Origin: OFTM10 sp964196195 | GTDB lineage: Bacteria; Actinomycetota; Acidimicrobiia; Acidimicrobiales; Aldehydirespiratoraceae | NCBI GenBank assembly: GCA_964196195.1 | Contig: CAXMSE010000033.1 | Coordinates: 1-20,562 of the forward strand | DNA length: 20,562 nt | Direction of reading: 5' to 3' | Shown: piece after piece, positions 1 through 6,863 of the stretch | Numbering within the stretch: the first letter of the stretch is position 1 | Layout of the letters: the number at the start of each line of letters is the position of its first letter | Program-made: the position numbers and the translations under genes | The notes under the pieces: generated by a model | The model's database searches: none | Told to the model about the DNA's origin: nothing | What the model saw: only the letters and a program-made list of their open reading frames with translations

Positions 1-188
1 TGGATCACCACCAGCACCTTGTGCTTTCTCTCGGCGTACAGCAGCTCCTGGAGGGCCTCCAGCTCCTTGTTGAGCGCCTTGGTGAGCCTGCGGGCACCGG
101 TCTTGTCGAGGCCGCCATCGTCGTCGGTGGGCGTTGTGGTGAGACTGACCGTCGCGCCGGGAGCGACCCGGTGTCGGGAGATGTCCAT
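1..188 (-). CDS. Polyphosphate kinase 2 (PPK2) family protein, N-terminal fragment
   Basis: The first 62 residues of a protein that runs off the left edge. It begins MDISRHRVAPGATVSL and reaches a helix plus strand reading LEALQELLYAERKHKVLVVI. Known family pattern: PPK2 enzymes, especially the short single-domain class, carry a basic Tyr-Ala-Glu-x-Lys/Arg helix followed by a hydrophobic strand directly before the Walker A loop (GxDxxGK), which here would lie just outside the window. PPK2 enzymes move phosphate between polyphosphate and nucleotides in the cytoplasm. ATG at 186-188 is chosen because a -10-like CATGAT lies 6 nt upstream, fitting a leaderless transcript. The gene is divergent from the 280-1104 gene. 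The catalytic core is not visible, so the subclass and substrate (AMP, ADP or GDP) cannot be set. Confidence 0.75.
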   Translation of the reverse strand, partial: MDISRHRVAPGATVSLTTTPTDDDGGLDKTGARRLTKALNKELEALQELLYAERKHKVLVVI

Positions 189-194
189 ACCGAG

Positions 195-200
195 ATCATG
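195..200 (-). promoter_or_regulatory. Candidate -10 element for the PPK2-family gene
   Basis: Read on the minus strand the hexamer is CATGAT. It keeps the A at position 2 and T at position 6 of the actinobacterial TANNNT -10 and lies 6 nt before the ATG at 188, so transcription would start at or next to the A of the start codon. It is weaker than the others in the window because the first base is C. Confidence 0.35.
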
Positions 201-279
201 CCATGTGACGACCGCCGCCTTGATCCGAGCGCCGATCCCGCCGATAGTGGGAGAGTCCAGTCCGATCGGAGGTGTGTTG

Positions 280-1104
280 GTGCTACAAGCCCACGAGTCG
301 ATGAGTGAAGTCGAGCTAGCGCTCGCCGCGGAGTTCCGGTCGGCGATCAACGACGCCCAAGGCCGGATTGCTGCCGTGCTCGATCCGGCGTGCCCTACCG
401 TGGAGTTCCTCGATGCCTTGGACGCCGAGCTCCGACAAGCAGCGTCAGACCCCGACTCGGTTCCCTATCCCGAACTGGTCGACCCCGACTCCTATTGGGA
501 AGCATCGGTCAAGCCCCAGGCACGCGCGGTGCGCACCGCGGCGGTCACAATTCTCGAGTGGCTCGAGTCTCGTGTGATCAACACGATGGGGGTTGCCGAG
601 GCCGACCTGAAACAGTTGGTCGACACCGCGGCATCTGATCCCGGCGTCAATTCCGAGGCAACTCGGACCGATCTCGAGCGGCAGGTCGGCGAACGCTGTG
701 GTGCTCTGAGGCACCAGATGGCGGAACTTCTCGATGTGCTCCCGTCGCTCGAGCCGATGGAGAGAGCCCGTGCCAGATATCTCGACTCCCTTCGTGCCAC
801 GGCAGCGGCTGATGTAGATGGTTTGAAAGTCGTCTATCTGAGAGAGGCCGGTGGCGACGACGCTCATCAACGGTTCGCCGAGCAGCAATGGTCGGAGACC
901 TACTCGGAGCGAATAGCACACCGTGAGGCCCTGCTGGCTGCTGCGGCACCGTGGCGCCACCAGGAGCTCGCCCTCGTGGGCTACGAAAGAGCGCGCACAG
1001 AGGTCGAGGGGCTGGTGGAGTCGGCAGTGGCGAGGCTCCAGGCGCCGCTCGGAGGAATGACCGATCTGCTGATCGCTCGCTTCGACGCGACGGTCGTGTC
1101 GTGA
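280..1104 (+). CDS. Hypothetical helical protein
   Basis: A 274-residue protein if it starts at GTG 280, or 267 residues from ATG 301 (MSEVELALAAEFRSAINDAQ). I prefer GTG 280 because GGAGG at 268-272 sits 7 nt before it, while ATG 301 has no clear ribosome binding site; upstream codons back to GTG 274 are also in frame. The sequence is soluble, rich in Ala, Glu and Arg, and predicted by eye to be almost all alpha-helix with amphipathic stretches. It has no signal peptide, membrane segment or catalytic motif that I recognise. It is divergent from the PPK2-family gene and convergent with glpX (16-nt gap). Codon use looks like that of its neighbours. I do not recognise the family and assign no function. 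Confidence 0.7.
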   Translation: MLQAHESMSEVELALAAEFRSAINDAQGRIAAVLDPACPTVEFLDALDAELRQAASDPDSVPYPELVDPDSYWEASVKPQARAVRTAAVTILEWLESRVINTMGVAEADLKQLVDTAASDPGVNSEATRTDLERQVGERCGALRHQMAELLDVLPSLEPMERARARYLDSLRATAAADVDGLKVVYLREAGGDDAHQRFAEQQWSETYSERIAHREALLAAAAPWRHQELALVGYERARTEVEGLVESAVARLQAPLGGMTDLLIARFDATVVS

Positions 1105-1120
1105 ACGTCTGCTTTCGCCA

Positions 1121-2116
1121 CTAGTACTTCACGTTGGTGACTTCGTTCAGCTTCTCCAGCTGATGATGGGCTTGCACCCGCCGCACAGTGCGCGATCGTG
1201 ATCGCATCACCAGCGAATCGGTGTGACAGCCGAGGTTGTCGAATCGCACACCCTTCAGAAGCTCCCCGTCGGTTATCCCGGAGGCCGCGAAGAAACAGTC
1301 GTCGCTGCGAACGAGGTCGTCCTCGCTGAGCACGGTGTCGAGTTGGTAGCCTTGATCTACGGCCTTGGCCCGCTCGCGCTCGTTACGGGGCCAGAGTCGG
1401 CCGAGCTGTTGGCCGCCCATGCACTTGAGCGCAGCCGCGGTGATTACCCCTTCGGGTGTGCCGCCGATGCCGATCAGAATGTCGGCACCAGACTCGGGCC
1501 ATGCGGTGGAGATCGCTCCGGCTACGTCGCCATCGGGGATGAGCCGGATACGTGCACCGGCCTCGCGGACCTCGGCGATGTGATCGGCGTGGCGGTCGCG
1601 ATCGAGGATGACCACGATGAGGTCGGCGACCGACTTCCGTTTCGCGGCCGCCACGTTGCGGAGGTTTTCGGTGATGGACTCGTCGAGACTGATAGCGCCC
1701 TTGGCGGACGGCCCAACCGCGATCTTCTCCATATAGACGCATGGTCCCGGGTCGTACATGGTGCCGCGGGGGGCCACGGCGATCACGGCCAGGGCATTGC
1801 CCCGGCCGAGGGCGGTGAGGGTGGTGCCGTCGATCGGATCGACTGCGATGTCGGTGGCAGGCTCGGACCCATCGCCGATGAGTTCGCCGTTGTAGAGCAT
1901 CGGCGCCTCGTCCTTCTCGCCTTCGCCGATGACGACGATGCCGTCCATCGGTACGCCGCGCAGGGTGGACCGCATTGCGTCGACAGCGGCACCATCCGCG
2001 CCCTCCTTGTCGCCTCGGCCCATCCAGCGAGAGGCCGCCATCGAGGCAGCCTCTGTGACGCGGACGAGCTCGAGCGCGAGGTTGCGATCGGGGGCCTTTG
2101 GAGAAGCTGCAGTCAT
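1121..2116 (-). CDS. glpX: Class II fructose-1,6-bisphosphatase GlpX
   Basis: A 331-residue cytoplasmic enzyme that hydrolyses fructose 1,6-bisphosphate to fructose 6-phosphate in gluconeogenesis. Visible family signatures are GEGEKDEAPMLYNGE near residues 64-78, the lithium-sensitive phosphatase metal site DPIDGTT at 93-99, and the phosphate-binding GIGGTPEGV stretch in the C-terminal half. Length matches bacterial GlpX (about 330-340). The ATG at 2116 (MTAASPKAPDRN) is chosen because TACCGT lies 6 nt upstream; an in-frame ATG at 2134 and a longer frame to 2185 lack family sequence. It is divergent from the 2194 gene across 77 bp and convergent with the 280-1104 gene. In mycobacteria GlpX is the main FBPase; whether a class I enzyme exists elsewhere in this genome cannot be seen. 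Confidence 0.96.
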   Translation of the reverse strand: MTAASPKAPDRNLALELVRVTEAASMAASRWMGRGDKEGADGAAVDAMRSTLRGVPMDGIVVIGEGEKDEAPMLYNGELIGDGSEPATDIAVDPIDGTTLTALGRGNALAVIAVAPRGTMYDPGPCVYMEKIAVGPSAKGAISLDESITENLRNVAAAKRKSVADLIVVILDRDRHADHIAEVREAGARIRLIPDGDVAGAISTAWPESGADILIGIGGTPEGVITAAALKCMGGQQLGRLWPRNERERAKAVDQGYQLDTVLSEDDLVRSDDCFFAASGITDGELLKGVRFDNLGCHTDSLVMRSRSRTVRRVQAHHQLEKLNEVTNVKY

Positions 2117-2122
2117 ACAGCG

Positions 2123-2128
2123 ACGGTA
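2123..2128 (-). promoter_or_regulatory. Candidate -10 element for glpX (leaderless)
   Basis: The minus strand reads TACCGT, matching TANNNT, with exactly 6 nt before the glpX ATG at 2116. This spacing puts the predicted transcript start on the start codon, and no Shine-Dalgarno sequence is present. Confidence 0.55.
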
Positions 2129-2159
2129 CCGCATCGGATGATTCGACCGGTGGTCCGGC

Positions 2160-2169
2160 CTGCATGCAG
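2160..2169. repeat. 10-bp perfect palindrome in the glpX divergent intergenic region
   Basis: CTGCATGCAG is a perfect palindrome in the 77-bp gap between glpX and the 2194 gene. A second GCATG copy follows at 2173-2177. It could be an operator for either gene, but a 10-bp palindrome is expected by chance in a window this size, so the assignment is weak. Confidence 0.2.
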
Positions 2170-2193
2170 CAGGCATGAGCGACACGTGCGATC

Positions 2194-3006
2194 ATGCTGC
2201 GCGTGGCACCAAAATTTCGTTCCCCATTCCGCAAGGGCGAGAGCGGCCCCCCTCCAGAGAATGACGCCGCCGCTGAAGCCGGCGACGGCGAGACCCCCGA
2301 TGACGATCCCGAGCTGAAGGACGACGACCAGGGCGAGTGGCTGGCTTATGAGCTTCACGAATGGGCGTCGGAGACGAGGTCGATGCTCGCCCAGCTGCTG
2401 GTAGCCGACCAGGTGGTGCACTCCTGGCAGGGCACCACACTTCTGGCCCACGAATCGGTAGAGGCCGAGGTCGACGCCCTTCTCGAGGAAGTTGAAGCTG
2501 CAGCCAACCCCGAACTCGACCCCGAGGCCGAGCAGGTTGCATTCGAGATGGAAGGATGGTCGGGTGAGCTTCAGGCCTTGCTGGCCGAGCGCCTCGGCCA
2601 GCAAGGCGTGGCCCATGAGTTCGATGCCGACGGTGATCTCGTCTGCCATGAGACCGATGAGGAGCAGGTCGAGCTCGTCATCGAAGACCTCCTCGCTCGC
2701 AGCGCCGACGAGGGCCTGGAGGAACTTGTCGGGCTCGAGGCCAACGATCTGCTCTCCGCCCTGTTCGAGGCCACCGACCGTCTCCGCCGCGACGTTCACG
2801 ACAGCAACGGCGTGATGGGCTCGCTGGAGCATGGTCGTCGCCTCGTAGGTGTCGCCACGCCTTTCGGGTTCTCGACCGCGGCCTGGGCCTCTCTTCGCGA
2901 AGCGGCCGGTGCCCTGGCCGACCTGCTGGAATCTGATGACGGCACCGATGAGGACATCGTCGATCTGGCCGGCGGGCTCCGCGACACCCTTCGGCACATC
3001 ATCTGA
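2194..3006 (+). CDS. Acidic hypothetical protein with a duplicated ~54-residue domain
   Basis: A 270-residue, strongly acidic protein with no signal peptide or membrane segment. After a Pro/Asp/Glu-rich linker (residues 15-48) come two copies of one module: residues 49-102 (YELHEWASETRSMLAQLL ... LLAHESVEAEVDALLEEV) and 114-167 (FEMEGWSGELQALLAERL ... LVCHETDEEQVELVIEDL). Each has a strand, a helix, two short strands and a helix, with the W, the L-rich helix, the H-E before the last helix and the closing D/E-L-L in register. This recalls small DUF2007-like signal-transducing modules, but that is only a fold-level guess. Residues 175-270 form a separate helical domain. ATG 2194 or GTG 2203 could be the start; neither has a Shine-Dalgarno or a TANNNT upstream. 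A promoter-like TACGGT after its stop serves the next gene. Confidence 0.75.
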   Translation: MLRVAPKFRSPFRKGESGPPPENDAAAEAGDGETPDDDPELKDDDQGEWLAYELHEWASETRSMLAQLLVADQVVHSWQGTTLLAHESVEAEVDALLEEVEAAANPELDPEAEQVAFEMEGWSGELQALLAERLGQQGVAHEFDADGDLVCHETDEEQVELVIEDLLARSADEGLEELVGLEANDLLSALFEATDRLRRDVHDSNGVMGSLEHGRRLVGVATPFGFSTAAWASLREAAGALADLLESDDGTDEDIVDLAGGLRDTLRHII

Positions 3007-3007
3007 G

Positions 3008-3013
3008 TACGGT
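3008..3013 (+). promoter_or_regulatory. Candidate -10 element for the J-domain gene (leaderless)
   Basis: TACGGT matches TANNNT and ends 8 nt before ATG 3022, just after the TGA of the preceding gene (3004-3006). There is no Shine-Dalgarno before the ATG, which supports leaderless initiation at 3022 rather than at TTG 3013. Confidence 0.5.
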
Positions 3014-3021
3014 TGCAGCGC

Positions 3022-3732
3022 ATGCTCCTGGCTGAGCTCGAAGTGTTCCATTCCCGACCCATCGCTCCCACCCGGCGCATAGCGCTCGGCGCGTGCGAGC
3101 TTCCGTGCGACCCCGCGCCGGGGTGTGCCGGCGTGCTTCTGGGGGCGGTGGCGGCCCGGTTCAGTCCCCACATGGACCCCGAGCTGCTCGCCGACGTCGT
3201 GGCGCTCACCCATGAGGTGGAGGCCGGTCGACGGATCCCTCAGCCTCGCTTGCGTCATCGTTTCCAGCATGATCGCATCGGTCTCGCCCGGAGCACCCAT
3301 CGACTATTCCGCCGCGAGGGAGGCGAGTTGGCGGTGTCGTTCACATCCCACAAGGGAGCACCCGCCCAACATGTGCTCGGCGCGGTCTATGCCGCCACCC
3401 TGATCGATGCTCCGGCCCGCGGTGAGGTACTCGCGTCCCTCCGGCGTGGGGTCGCCTGGACGCGCGACATCGACGCGGTCCTTCTCGCTCACCTGTCGGG
3501 CAGCTCCTCACCCAACGCTCTGCATGCCGACGCGCTTGTCGACCCGATCGGCTGGGCGCTCGACGTGCTGGGCATGTCGTTGCCCGACAGGCGTCCCGAA
3601 CGAACCCTGATCCAGCGTCGCTTTCGCGATGCGATCATCGATGCTCATCCCGACCATGGTGGCGACGGCGCTCACGCTGCCCGACGAATATCCGACCTCA
3701 CCGAGGCGCGCCGCATCCTTCTGGCTTCATGA
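3022..3732 (+). CDS. Protein with a C-terminal J-domain
   Basis: A 236-residue protein. The last 45 residues form a recognisable J-domain: a basic helix (RTLIQRRFRDAIIDA), the hallmark HPD tripeptide at 209-211 within HPDHGGD, and a third helix (ISDLTEARRILL) ending at the C-terminus. J-domains stimulate the ATPase of DnaK (Hsp70). The Gly/Phe, zinc-finger and substrate domains of DnaJ are absent, so this would be a class C J-protein. The first 185 residues are unrecognised; they contain two Cys near 25-36 (ACELPCDPAPGCAG) and no membrane segment. ATG 3022 is chosen from its upstream TACGGT; an in-frame TTG lies at 3013. Its stop overlaps the next gene's ATG (ATGA), suggesting coupled translation. 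The client is unknown. Confidence 0.75.
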   Translation: MLLAELEVFHSRPIAPTRRIALGACELPCDPAPGCAGVLLGAVAARFSPHMDPELLADVVALTHEVEAGRRIPQPRLRHRFQHDRIGLARSTHRLFRREGGELAVSFTSHKGAPAQHVLGAVYAATLIDAPARGEVLASLRRGVAWTRDIDAVLLAHLSGSSSPNALHADALVDPIGWALDVLGMSLPDRRPERTLIQRRFRDAIIDAHPDHGGDGAHAARRISDLTEARRILLAS

Positions 3733-4295
3733 CGAGGCCAGCGGGCCTTCTCCTCACCCATGGAGCGGGTGGCGATCGTGATCATCGACTCTTCCTCGCC
3801 ATGGAGGCCGAACTCGCCCTGCCGGTCAGGCGGATGAACTTCCCCTACCGCGCTGCAGGCCGGCGAGGCCCCCCTGATCGGGCCCCGAAGCTGATTCAGG
3901 CGGTTCTCGACGAGGTGGAGGAGTTCGCCGACGAGTTGGGCACGTCAGCTGCACGCCTGGTTTTGGGTGGGAGGTCGATGGGCGGCCGCATCTGTTCGAT
4001 GGCGGTGGCCGATGGACTCGACGCCGCGGGTCTGGTGCTTCTCAGCTACCCCCTTCATCCGGTCGGCAAGCCCGGGAGGCTTCGAGTCGAGCACTTCGGC
4101 GCGGTCGATGTGCCAACCCTTTTCGTGAACGGCGATCGCGATCCTTTCGGTACGCCCGAAGAGGTGGATCGGGAGATTCCGGCCCTCGTCGGACCGGTCG
4201 AGGTCCACTGGCTCGCCGGTCAGCGCCACGATCCCAAGCCCGCGTCGGATGACGAGATCATCGAGGTGGTCGGCCGCTTCCTCAACGGCCTCTAG
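3729..4295 (+). CDS. Small alpha/beta hydrolase (KANL3/Tex30-like or dienelactone hydrolase-like)
   Basis: A 188-residue cytoplasmic protein with a compact alpha/beta hydrolase fold. An oxyanion-type loop THGAGGDRDH lies at residues 10-19, the nucleophile elbow GGRSMGG at 80-86 gives Ser83, the acid is probably Asp138 in NGDRDPFG, and the base is His167 in AGQRHDPK. All three triad residues are in order. The length and the GRSMGG elbow fit the KANL3/Tex30-type hydrolases common in bacteria, whose substrates are not established; a dienelactone hydrolase-like esterase is the alternative. ATG at 3729 overlaps the upstream TGA by 4 nt. The TAG stop (4293-4295) also begins the candidate -10 hexamer of prfA, so the gene pair is tightly packed. 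Confidence 0.85.
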   Translation: MTRPAGLLLTHGAGGDRDHRLFLAMEAELALPVRRMNFPYRAAGRRGPPDRAPKLIQAVLDEVEEFADELGTSAARLVLGGRSMGGRICSMAVADGLDAAGLVLLSYPLHPVGKPGRLRVEHFGAVDVPTLFVNGDRDPFGTPEEVDREIPALVGPVEVHWLAGQRHDPKPASDDEIIEVVGRFLNGL

Positions 4296-4298
4296 CCT
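4293..4298 (+). promoter_or_regulatory. Candidate -10 element for prfA, overlapping the upstream TAG stop
   Basis: TAGCCT matches TANNNT, lies 7 nt before the prfA ATG at 4306, and its first three bases are the stop codon of the hydrolase gene. There is no Shine-Dalgarno before prfA, so leaderless initiation from this site is plausible. Confidence 0.5.
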
Positions 4299-4305
4299 CC
4301 GAGTA

Positions 4306-5376
4306 ATGCTGCAACGTATTGCCGGACTGGAGAATGAGCTCCACGATGTCGAGATCCGCCTCGGCGACCCTGCCGTGCAGTCCGACCCCCGCCAGTTGGC
4401 CGACCTCGGGCGACGCTTCAAGCAGCTGGACGACGTTGTCAGCGCCGGCCGTCTGCTCCGTGACGCGATCGAGAATCTCGAGGTGGCACGCGAGATGCTG
4501 CCGGAGGCCGACGCCCAAGAGCGTGAAGAACTCCGAGCCGAGATGGACCAGCTCGAGGATCAGATCGAGGCGGGGGAAGAAAGGCTGCGCCTGCTGCTCC
4601 TCCCCCGTGATCCCAACGACGAGCGTAACGTGATCGTCGAGATCAGGGGCGCGGCCGGGGGCGAAGAGGCCAACCTTTTCGCCCGAGATCTGTTCGACAT
4701 GTACGAGGCCTTCGCCAAGCGCCAGGGCTGGCGCATGGAGGTGCTGAGCGCCTCAGCATCGGATCTGGGCGGCTTCAGCGTGGTCACCGCCCTCCTCGCC
4801 GGTGACTCGGTATGGACCCGTATGAAGCACGAGGCGGGCACCCATCGGGTGCAGCGGGTCCCGGTCACCGAATCGCAGGGACGCGTCCACACCTCATCGG
4901 CCACGGTACTGGTGATCCCCGAGGCCGAGGAGGTCGATGTTGCGATCGCCGACAAGGATCTACGCATCGACACCTACCGAGCATCGGGCCCCGGAGGCCA
5001 GTCGGTCAACACCATGGACTCGGCGGTCCGCATCACCCACGTACCCACTGGGGTGGTGGTGGCGATGCAGGATGAGAAGAGCCAGCTGAAGAACAAGGAC
5101 AAGGCTCTCAGAGTGCTGAGAAGCCGCCTGCTACAGCTCGAACAGGAGAAGGCTGCCGCCGAGGCGGCCAAGCTGAGAGGCAGCCAGGTGGGTACCGGCG
5201 ATCGGTCCGAGAAGATCCGCACCTACAACTTCAAGGAGAATCGTGTGTCCGATCATCGGATCGGACTCACCATCCACAAGCTGGATCGGGTGCTGGCCGG
5301 CGATCTCGACGATGTGAGCGATGCTCTCGTCGCGGAGGAACGCCGGAGCCAGCTCGAAGCGGACGACGGCTTGTGA
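4306..5376 (+). CDS. prfA: Peptide chain release factor 1
   Basis: A 356-residue release factor that reads UAA and UAG in the ribosomal A site and triggers peptidyl-tRNA hydrolysis. The codon-recognition tripeptide is PVT at 186-188 (RVPVTESQGR), the RF1 form PxT rather than the SPF of RF2. The catalytic GGQ lies at 230-232 in RASGPGGQSVNT. The N-terminal 100 residues are the expected coiled-coil domain 1, and length is close to E. coli RF1 (360). ATG 4306 is chosen over a longer frame starting at 4249, which overlaps the upstream gene and lacks family sequence. prmC follows with a GTGA overlap; PrmC methylates the Gln of this same GGQ, so enzyme and substrate are translated from adjacent, coupled frames. 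Confidence 0.98.
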   Translation: MLQRIAGLENELHDVEIRLGDPAVQSDPRQLADLGRRFKQLDDVVSAGRLLRDAIENLEVAREMLPEADAQEREELRAEMDQLEDQIEAGEERLRLLLLPRDPNDERNVIVEIRGAAGGEEANLFARDLFDMYEAFAKRQGWRMEVLSASASDLGGFSVVTALLAGDSVWTRMKHEAGTHRVQRVPVTESQGRVHTSSATVLVIPEAEEVDVAIADKDLRIDTYRASGPGGQSVNTMDSAVRITHVPTGVVVAMQDEKSQLKNKDKALRVLRSRLLQLEQEKAAAEAAKLRGSQVGTGDRSEKIRTYNFKENRVSDHRIGLTIHKLDRVLAGDLDDVSDALVAEERRSQLEADDGL

Positions 5377-6272
5377 ACACCGAGGAGACGCCAGCCGGTG
5401 CCACTGTCTCGTGGTCGGCTCTCCTGGCTGAAACCGCGGGCCGGTTCCGTAGCGCCGGTCTCGAATCTCCCGAGGTGGATGCTCGCCGGGTGATCGAGGA
5501 GATCACCGACATCGAACCCAGCGCGTTGCGAAGCGTGCTCGACGAGCCGGCCACCGAACGAGGTGTCGCCCGGCTCGATGCGATGGTGGCCCGACGAGAG
5601 GCCGGTGAACCCCTCCAGTACGTGCTGGGACGGTGGGGGTTCCGTCGTCTCGACCTGATGGTCGACCGGCGTGTGCTCGTCCCCAGGCCCGAGACCGAGG
5701 TCGTAGCCGGGCTTGCTGTCGACGAGGTGATCGCTAGGAGTGGGCCCGGTGATCGCGATGTGATCGTGGTCGACCTCGGCACCGGCTCCGGAGCGATCGG
5801 GTTGTCGATCGCCACCGAATGTCCCCGAGCGAGAGTGTTGGCGACCGATCGGTCCGGCGATGCCCTCGCGGTGGCCGGAGCAAACCTGGCCGGCATCGGC
5901 CGATCCGGGGCCAGGGTCAGCCTCCACGAGGGCGATTGGTTCTCTGCCCTGCCGGATTCGTTGCTGGGCGCGGTCGACGTGCTCGTGTCGAACCCGCCCT
6001 ATGTCGCCGACAGGGAGTCGCTCCCGGCGGTGGTGGCCGATTGGGAGCCCGCTGCGGCGCTGCGAGCTGGTCCTCGCGGCGACGAGGATCTGGTGGTCAT
6101 CCTGGAGGAATCCGACCGCTGGCTCGCTCGAGGCGGTGTGGTGGTATTGGAGATGGCACCGCACCAGACCGAGGCGGTGGCCCTGCGGTGGCGAGACCTC
6201 GGCTACGGCGCCACGGTCCACGACGATCTGGCTGGCCGCCCCCGGGCGGTCGTGGCCCGTAAGCCGACGTGA
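5373..6272 (+). CDS. prmC: Release factor glutamine methyltransferase PrmC (HemK)
   Basis: A 299-residue SAM-dependent methyltransferase that N5-methylates the glutamine of the GGQ motif in release factors. The N-terminal helical domain spans about residues 1-90 and is followed by the family stretch VLVPRPETE (101-109). The SAM-binding motif DLGTGSG lies at 134-140 and the catalytic NPPY at 207-210, which holds the target glutamine. GTG 5373 is used as the start: it overlaps the TGA of prfA (GTGA) and gives MNTEETPAGATVSW. Its own TGA overlaps the GTG of sua5 in the same way. The three genes are therefore very probably one transcript with coupled translation. Confidence 0.97.
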   Translation: MNTEETPAGATVSWSALLAETAGRFRSAGLESPEVDARRVIEEITDIEPSALRSVLDEPATERGVARLDAMVARREAGEPLQYVLGRWGFRRLDLMVDRRVLVPRPETEVVAGLAVDEVIARSGPGDRDVIVVDLGTGSGAIGLSIATECPRARVLATDRSGDALAVAGANLAGIGRSGARVSLHEGDWFSALPDSLLGAVDVLVSNPPYVADRESLPAVVADWEPAAALRAGPRGDEDLVVILEESDRWLARGGVVVLEMAPHQTEAVALRWRDLGYGATVHDDLAGRPRAVVARKPT

Positions 6273-6853
6273 ACCTCCAGCCGGCGATCGACGCATTGAG
6301 GGCGGGAGAGCCCGTGGTCATCCCTACCGACACCGTTTATGGTCTCGCCGCCCTCGCGGTCGATGCCGACGCGGTGGGGGCGATATTTGCCCTGAAACGT
6401 CGGCCCGTCGACACCCTGATAGCGGCCTTGGTAGCCGACGTGGAGCAGGCCGAGGAACTGCTTGATCTGGGTCGCGTCGGCCGCTTGCTCGCCGAGGCGT
6501 TCTGGCCTGGCCCACTCACGATCGTCGCGCCCCGACGCCCGGGGCTCGATCTCGCCATCGGCGATGCCGACACGGTCGGCGTGCGTTGCCCCGACAACGA
6601 GATCGTTCGCTCGGTGGCTCGCCGGGTGGGTCCACTCGCCGTCACCTCGGCCAATCTGCACGGCCAGGCTCCGCCAGCCAGCGCAGCAGATATCGTTTCG
6701 CTGTTCCCCGACACCGAGGTGGTCGTTGCCGACGCGCCGTTCAGCGGCACCGCATCGACCGTGGTGACGATCATCGAGGGCACGGTGAGTGTCGTCCGGG
6801 AGGGGGCGGTGACCATCACTGATATCGACGCGGTGATCGGCGGTGGGTCCTAG
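6269..6853 (+). CDS. L-threonylcarbamoyladenylate synthase (TsaC/Sua5 family, short form)
   Basis: A 194-residue enzyme that makes threonylcarbamoyl-AMP from threonine, bicarbonate and ATP, the first step of the t6A37 modification of ANN-decoding tRNAs. Family marks are PTDTVYGL at 19-26, KRRPVDT at 43-49 (basic ATP-site loop), the strand AFWPGPLTIV, VGVRCPDN and PLAVTSANLHGQ. It ends near residue 194 without the extra C-terminal Sua5 domain, so it is the short YwlC/TsaC-like form, although genomes often label it sua5. The start is GTG 6269 within the overlap with prmC. The TAG stop at 6851-6853 starts the candidate -10 of rpiB. The prfA-prmC-sua5 order is conserved in many Gram-positive bacteria. 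Confidence 0.96.
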   Translation: MNLQPAIDALRAGEPVVIPTDTVYGLAALAVDADAVGAIFALKRRPVDTLIAALVADVEQAEELLDLGRVGRLLAEAFWPGPLTIVAPRRPGLDLAIGDADTVGVRCPDNEIVRSVARRVGPLAVTSANLHGQAPPASAADIVSLFPDTEVVVADAPFSGTASTVVTIIEGTVSVVREGAVTITDIDAVIGGGS

Positions 6854-6856
6854 GAT
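6851..6856 (+). promoter_or_regulatory. Candidate -10 element for rpiB, overlapping the sua5 stop codon
   Basis: TAGGAT matches TANNNT and ends 7 nt before GTG 6864. Its first three bases are the TAG stop of sua5. The AGGA inside could also act as a weak Shine-Dalgarno, so the site may serve internal transcription, translation or both. Confidence 0.5.
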
Positions 6857-6863
6857 CACGCCC

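Noticed and set aside
554..569. Repeated CTCGAG in the 280-1104 gene
   Set aside because: Two short copies encode Leu-Glu in ILEWLES; explained by codon use.
1223..2317. Long open frame antisense to glpX (plus strand)
   Set aside because: It lacks any family motif, and the opposite strand carries a full GlpX with all signatures. GC-rich codon bias leaves antisense frames open.
2113..3300. Long minus-strand frame across the duplicated-domain and J-domain genes
   Set aside because: Shadow frame: it crosses two coding regions and a promoter-like site, and shows no domain sequence.
5253..6296. Minus-strand frame antisense to prmC
   Set aside because: prmC has all its motifs on the plus strand; the antisense frame is rich in His/Gly/Arg typical of shadows.
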